In this document: piece after piece, positions 61,138-64,000 of the stretch | Layout of the letters: the number at the start of each line of letters is the position of its first letter | Numbering within the stretch: position 1 is the stretch's first letter | Source: Buxus sempervirens | Taxonomy: Eukaryota > Streptophyta > Magnoliopsida > Buxales > Buxaceae | Length of the DNA: 64,000 bases | Assembly (NCBI GenBank): GCA_947561395.2 | Contig: OX387193.1 | Span: forward strand, 34,298,255 to 34,362,254 | Direction of reading: 5' to 3' | Notes under the pieces: model-generated | Told to the model about the DNA's origin: nothing | Databases searched by the model: none | Seen by the model: only the letters and a program-made list of their open reading frames with translations | Translations under genes and position numbers: made by a program

Positions 61138-64000
61138 TGTGAGCGCGTCAGAAATGTGGCACGGGAAAATTCGAAGTCGCCACCGCCTGATGAGGTGCAG
61201 GCGGACACCTGGGTGCCTAATTTTGTCTATTAAGGCTTGGTCTGCGGCTTGAGATTCTAAGTAGGGTCTTGGTTGTGGTTCGAGGAAGTCCGTAGACACC
61301 CCGATCCACCCCGTCGGGTGACGGGTCCCGTGGGTTTCCTGGTTTGAGTCAACTCACTTTGGTTTCTCACCCGATTCCTAATCTAATATGCGATTTGGTT
61401 AAGTCTGGCGGGACCACCTGAGTGGTGTGGGTCCCTTTAGTTGCTTTTATCTTGCTTAATTAGGTGGTCTGAGTCTGACTGGGTGAGCCTCGTTTGAAGA
61501 CCCGCGGTTACCTCAGTGGACTTGGGTAAGCCCATGTACCCTTGGTGGGCCTTAGTTTAGTCCTAGGAGGCCCTTTGGGCTTAGGTCTAGTGAATTGATT
61601 TTATCTTAAGGTTTAATTCAAGAATTTAAGTAGCTTTCATACAAAAGTGGGTCGGCATTGGTTTGCGGGCCTCTGGGTGGTCCTCGTAGTGGTGATAAGT
61701 TTTTTAACTTATCTTGCTTTAGAGTTGCCAAGATGGGTTGATCATTGGGCTTGGGGCCCGTAGTCCAGATTTGGGCTTGAAAGCCCAAATTACGTGAAGT
61801 TAGGGCTTTGAACCCTTACTAGGTTGGGTTGTGGGCTTTGGCGGGCCCGGTAGGCCCTTGCCCTTGGTCTCGGCCAAACCACACATTTCAAACATCATTT
61901 CACAAGTTTGGTTTGGGTGGGCCGCATTAGGTTTGGCCCGCCCGGTTTAATCAGTTAATTTTACTTAACTTGCTCATTTGCATGCTTTAGAGTTTTTTGG
62001 GCTTGGTGGGCCCCGTTGGAAGGCCCACTGATATACCGAATTGGACTGGTGGTCCATGTCCCAATTTGGGTTTCCGAGTCACCCCGGAAACCCTTTTTGC
62101 TTGATTATCGTAGTTAACAATGGCATTAAAATATCAAAGCAAGGGCACCAAACAGCACTTAACAATCCCCTAGAACCTAGGTTAAGCAAACTCACAAACT
62201 GGTAATTAATTACAAAACATGGGTGAGCAAAACACACTAACTCATGGCATCAGAAAAAAACAAAATAAACTACCCCACAGACCCCTCAGACTTCACCTTT
62301 GGGACTCCTAAATCCTAAAAAAAAAAAAAGAACTGCCGAATAACCTCCACAGGTCTTTGAGAGCACTTTAAAGTGCCTCTAGCATCCCAAACAAGCTTCT
62401 AGCTAAGAGGCTGAAGCCTCGGAGTGCACAAAAAAAGGCACAGAATGGTCAGCCGCACCACACCTGGAAAAATGGGTGGGTGCGCTGACCTCGAACAGGT
62501 TGGTGCGAGATCGGCGTGAGCTCAGTGCGAAATCGGCGGACGCGAAAACCACTCGGCGTGAGATCAGCACCAACTCGGCGAGCGCGAAAAGCGCTCGGCG
62601 CAAGGTCAGCGCCAACTTGGCGGACACCCCTTTGCGCAAAGCAACTTCTGTTAAACCCAAAACTCCATGACTGGCTTGATTTTCAAGCTCTGTAACACTT
62701 CCCCGGTGCTCCTAGCATCCTCAAAAGACATCTAAACACAACTCGGAATTAATCTAACCTACTTCACATCACGACTCTAAATCTCTTTGAAAGAACCAAA
62801 CCCGACTATATGAAAACATCTACATGGTAAGGCTGCCAGGTGAGTGGGGGAAGGGATCATGCTCGCATGCACGTAAGAAGAAAACATTAGATGGTAGAGG
62901 GTTAGGGGAGCATGTTGGAAAGTCTAGCAAAATGAGAAAGGAAAAAACATTAACAAACAGAGATCGCATGCGTAGAAACAAAACCGAATTTGCACCTACG
63001 CCTGGACCGGACCTTCGTGCTTACACACAAACATTCGAAGAAGGGAATTAGGAGAGGGGGTTTATATGGGGTACATTGGACGTGCTTAAAGTGAGGGAAC
63101 ATGCTCCCTTTACTGAATAATCCGAAAGCTCCCAGGACGGCAACCTTGGTGGCCTAAGGTGAAGCAAACGAGCTTCTCATCATCTCATGGGGTCGTGCAT
63201 GGGATCTCCCTTACCCTTGGAGATCTCCATGTTACCAGAAGGAATGGGAAGAAATGCATGGAGAATAGGCGTTAGCATGGATGCACAATAACAAGCAAAA
63301 CCAGACCCATTAACATGTTTAAAATGCCCTCGTTTTCATATATGTAAGGTAAAAATTGGTAAAGAGCAATACCTGAATGTTCTTGAGCTCTTGTGCAAGG
63401 TGGAGACTCCTCCGAAAGGTTAGACAGCGGCTGGAACTCTCCTTTGAATCACCCACAGCAACCGCTCTTCTTGTACTTTGGTTGGAAAGTGAAGAAGGAG
63501 GAGAAGACACGAGTTTGATGGTCTACCGAGAAGGTCGGAATTCAATGGGGACAAGAGGAGCTGAGAAGAAAATGGTGTTCGAGTGAGCAAGGGAGGGGAA
63601 AAGAGATCAGGGCCAGCAACAACAAGGAGCCAACGAAAACAAAAAGAAGCCAACCCTTTGCAAGAGGGTGGCCGCGGGTTTTATAGGCAAAAAAAAATGG
63701 GTCCGCCAGGTTGGCTCCGAGTAGCTGGAGCTCAGCGCGAGCGAGGCATGATGATTCAAAACATTTAATCCGGCCGCTAAATGGTTGGGAAATCGGGTAT
63801 TTACGGATTTAGTCCCCTGGACATCTTTGATTTAATCCGATACTCTTGGATATTCATAGATTTGGTCCCTGGATATTTTTGATTTAATCCCTGGGATATT
63901 TTGTATGTTTGGATATTTACGGATTTGATCCCCGAGATATTTTCTTGCCCCACTTGCCACATATGTAGCTCTTTGCCCCGTGTGCAGTTTTTCGGTTTTG
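61138..64000 (+). mobile_element. B4: family B LTR, runs off the right edge
   Basis: It starts TGTGAGCGCGTCAG after CCGTT (61133-61137), with GAAGTCGCCACCGCCTGATG and ACACCTGGGTGCCTAA. It is uninterrupted and shows the empty D2 target (GGTGTGGGTCCC, about 61427). The last bases match B3 at about 49315, so roughly 220 bp are missing. Confidence 0.9.
62470..62640. repeat. CpG motif island in B4 (GATCGGCGTGAG type)
   Basis: About ten units of TCGGCGTGAG, TCGGCGGACGCGA, TCAGCGCCAACT and CTCGGCGAGCGCG, with GAGCGC/GCGCTC arms around GAAAA. It resembles the A11 island. A smaller AGCTCAGCGCGAGCGAGG trace lies at 63728. Confidence 0.85.

Overview
Plant nuclear DNA, almost certainly from a flowering plant with a repeat-rich genome. 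The window is AT-rich and carries long LTR-retrotransposon repeats, a CACTA end, a hAT-type element, a plant L1-type LINE tail and a chromodomain-bearing Ty3/gypsy pol remnant. I found no intact host gene, no rRNA or tRNA, and nothing bacterial. Nearly all open frames are chance frames inside repeats. The only protein-coding remnants I support are a gypsy integrase/chromodomain pseudogene (59062-59716, minus), a LINE zinc-binding C-terminus (19598-19700), one exon resembling an alkenal/quinone oxidoreductase inside a CACTA-like element (9930-10175), and a tentative HMG-box-like fragment (2920-3394, minus).

The window is a nest of solo LTRs, which I sorted into five families by shared ends. 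A starts TGTAAAACCCCG and ends CGGGGCGTTACA. B starts TGTGcGC..GTCGC and ends GAGGTGCTTACA. C starts TGTGAGACAT and ends GGGGTGTCTACA. D starts TGTGAAACCCC and ends GGGTGTGACA. E starts TGTAAGTGTG. Matching 5-bp target-site duplications (TSDs) let much of the nesting be rebuilt. Family A is tied to chromoviral Ty3/gypsy elements because one copy (57245-59100) abuts a polypurine tract and a chromodomain-coding pol end. B and C carry a GGAGTCGCCAcC start typical of large Ty3/gypsy LTRs in plants, but no internal region is present.

Layout, with nested insertions in brackets. 1-2862: D1 [A1]. 2863-3964: unassigned, with the HMG-like fragment. 3965-~12360: A2, containing a GGTACC tandem array [A3; CACTA]. 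~12361-19795: LINE tail [C1 {hAT <C2>; E}]. 19796-20185: AT-rich spacer. 20186-~32087: A4 [B1 {C3; A5}]. 32099-43355: A6 [A7 {B2 <D2>}]. 43367-57244: A8, 3' truncated [A9 {A10 <B3, A11>}]. 57245-64000: A12 LTR plus pol remnant [D3 {B4, running off the window}].

The most unusual pattern is a set of about 20 short CpG-rich islands made of small inverted repeats, at least one in every substantially complete LTR copy. Their motif type differs between copies of one family yet is shared between unrelated families. One example is the pair of arms TTGTATCCG(A/G)C and GTCGGATACAA, each time around a 7-nt spacer, in both a C LTR and a B LTR. I know of no description of this.
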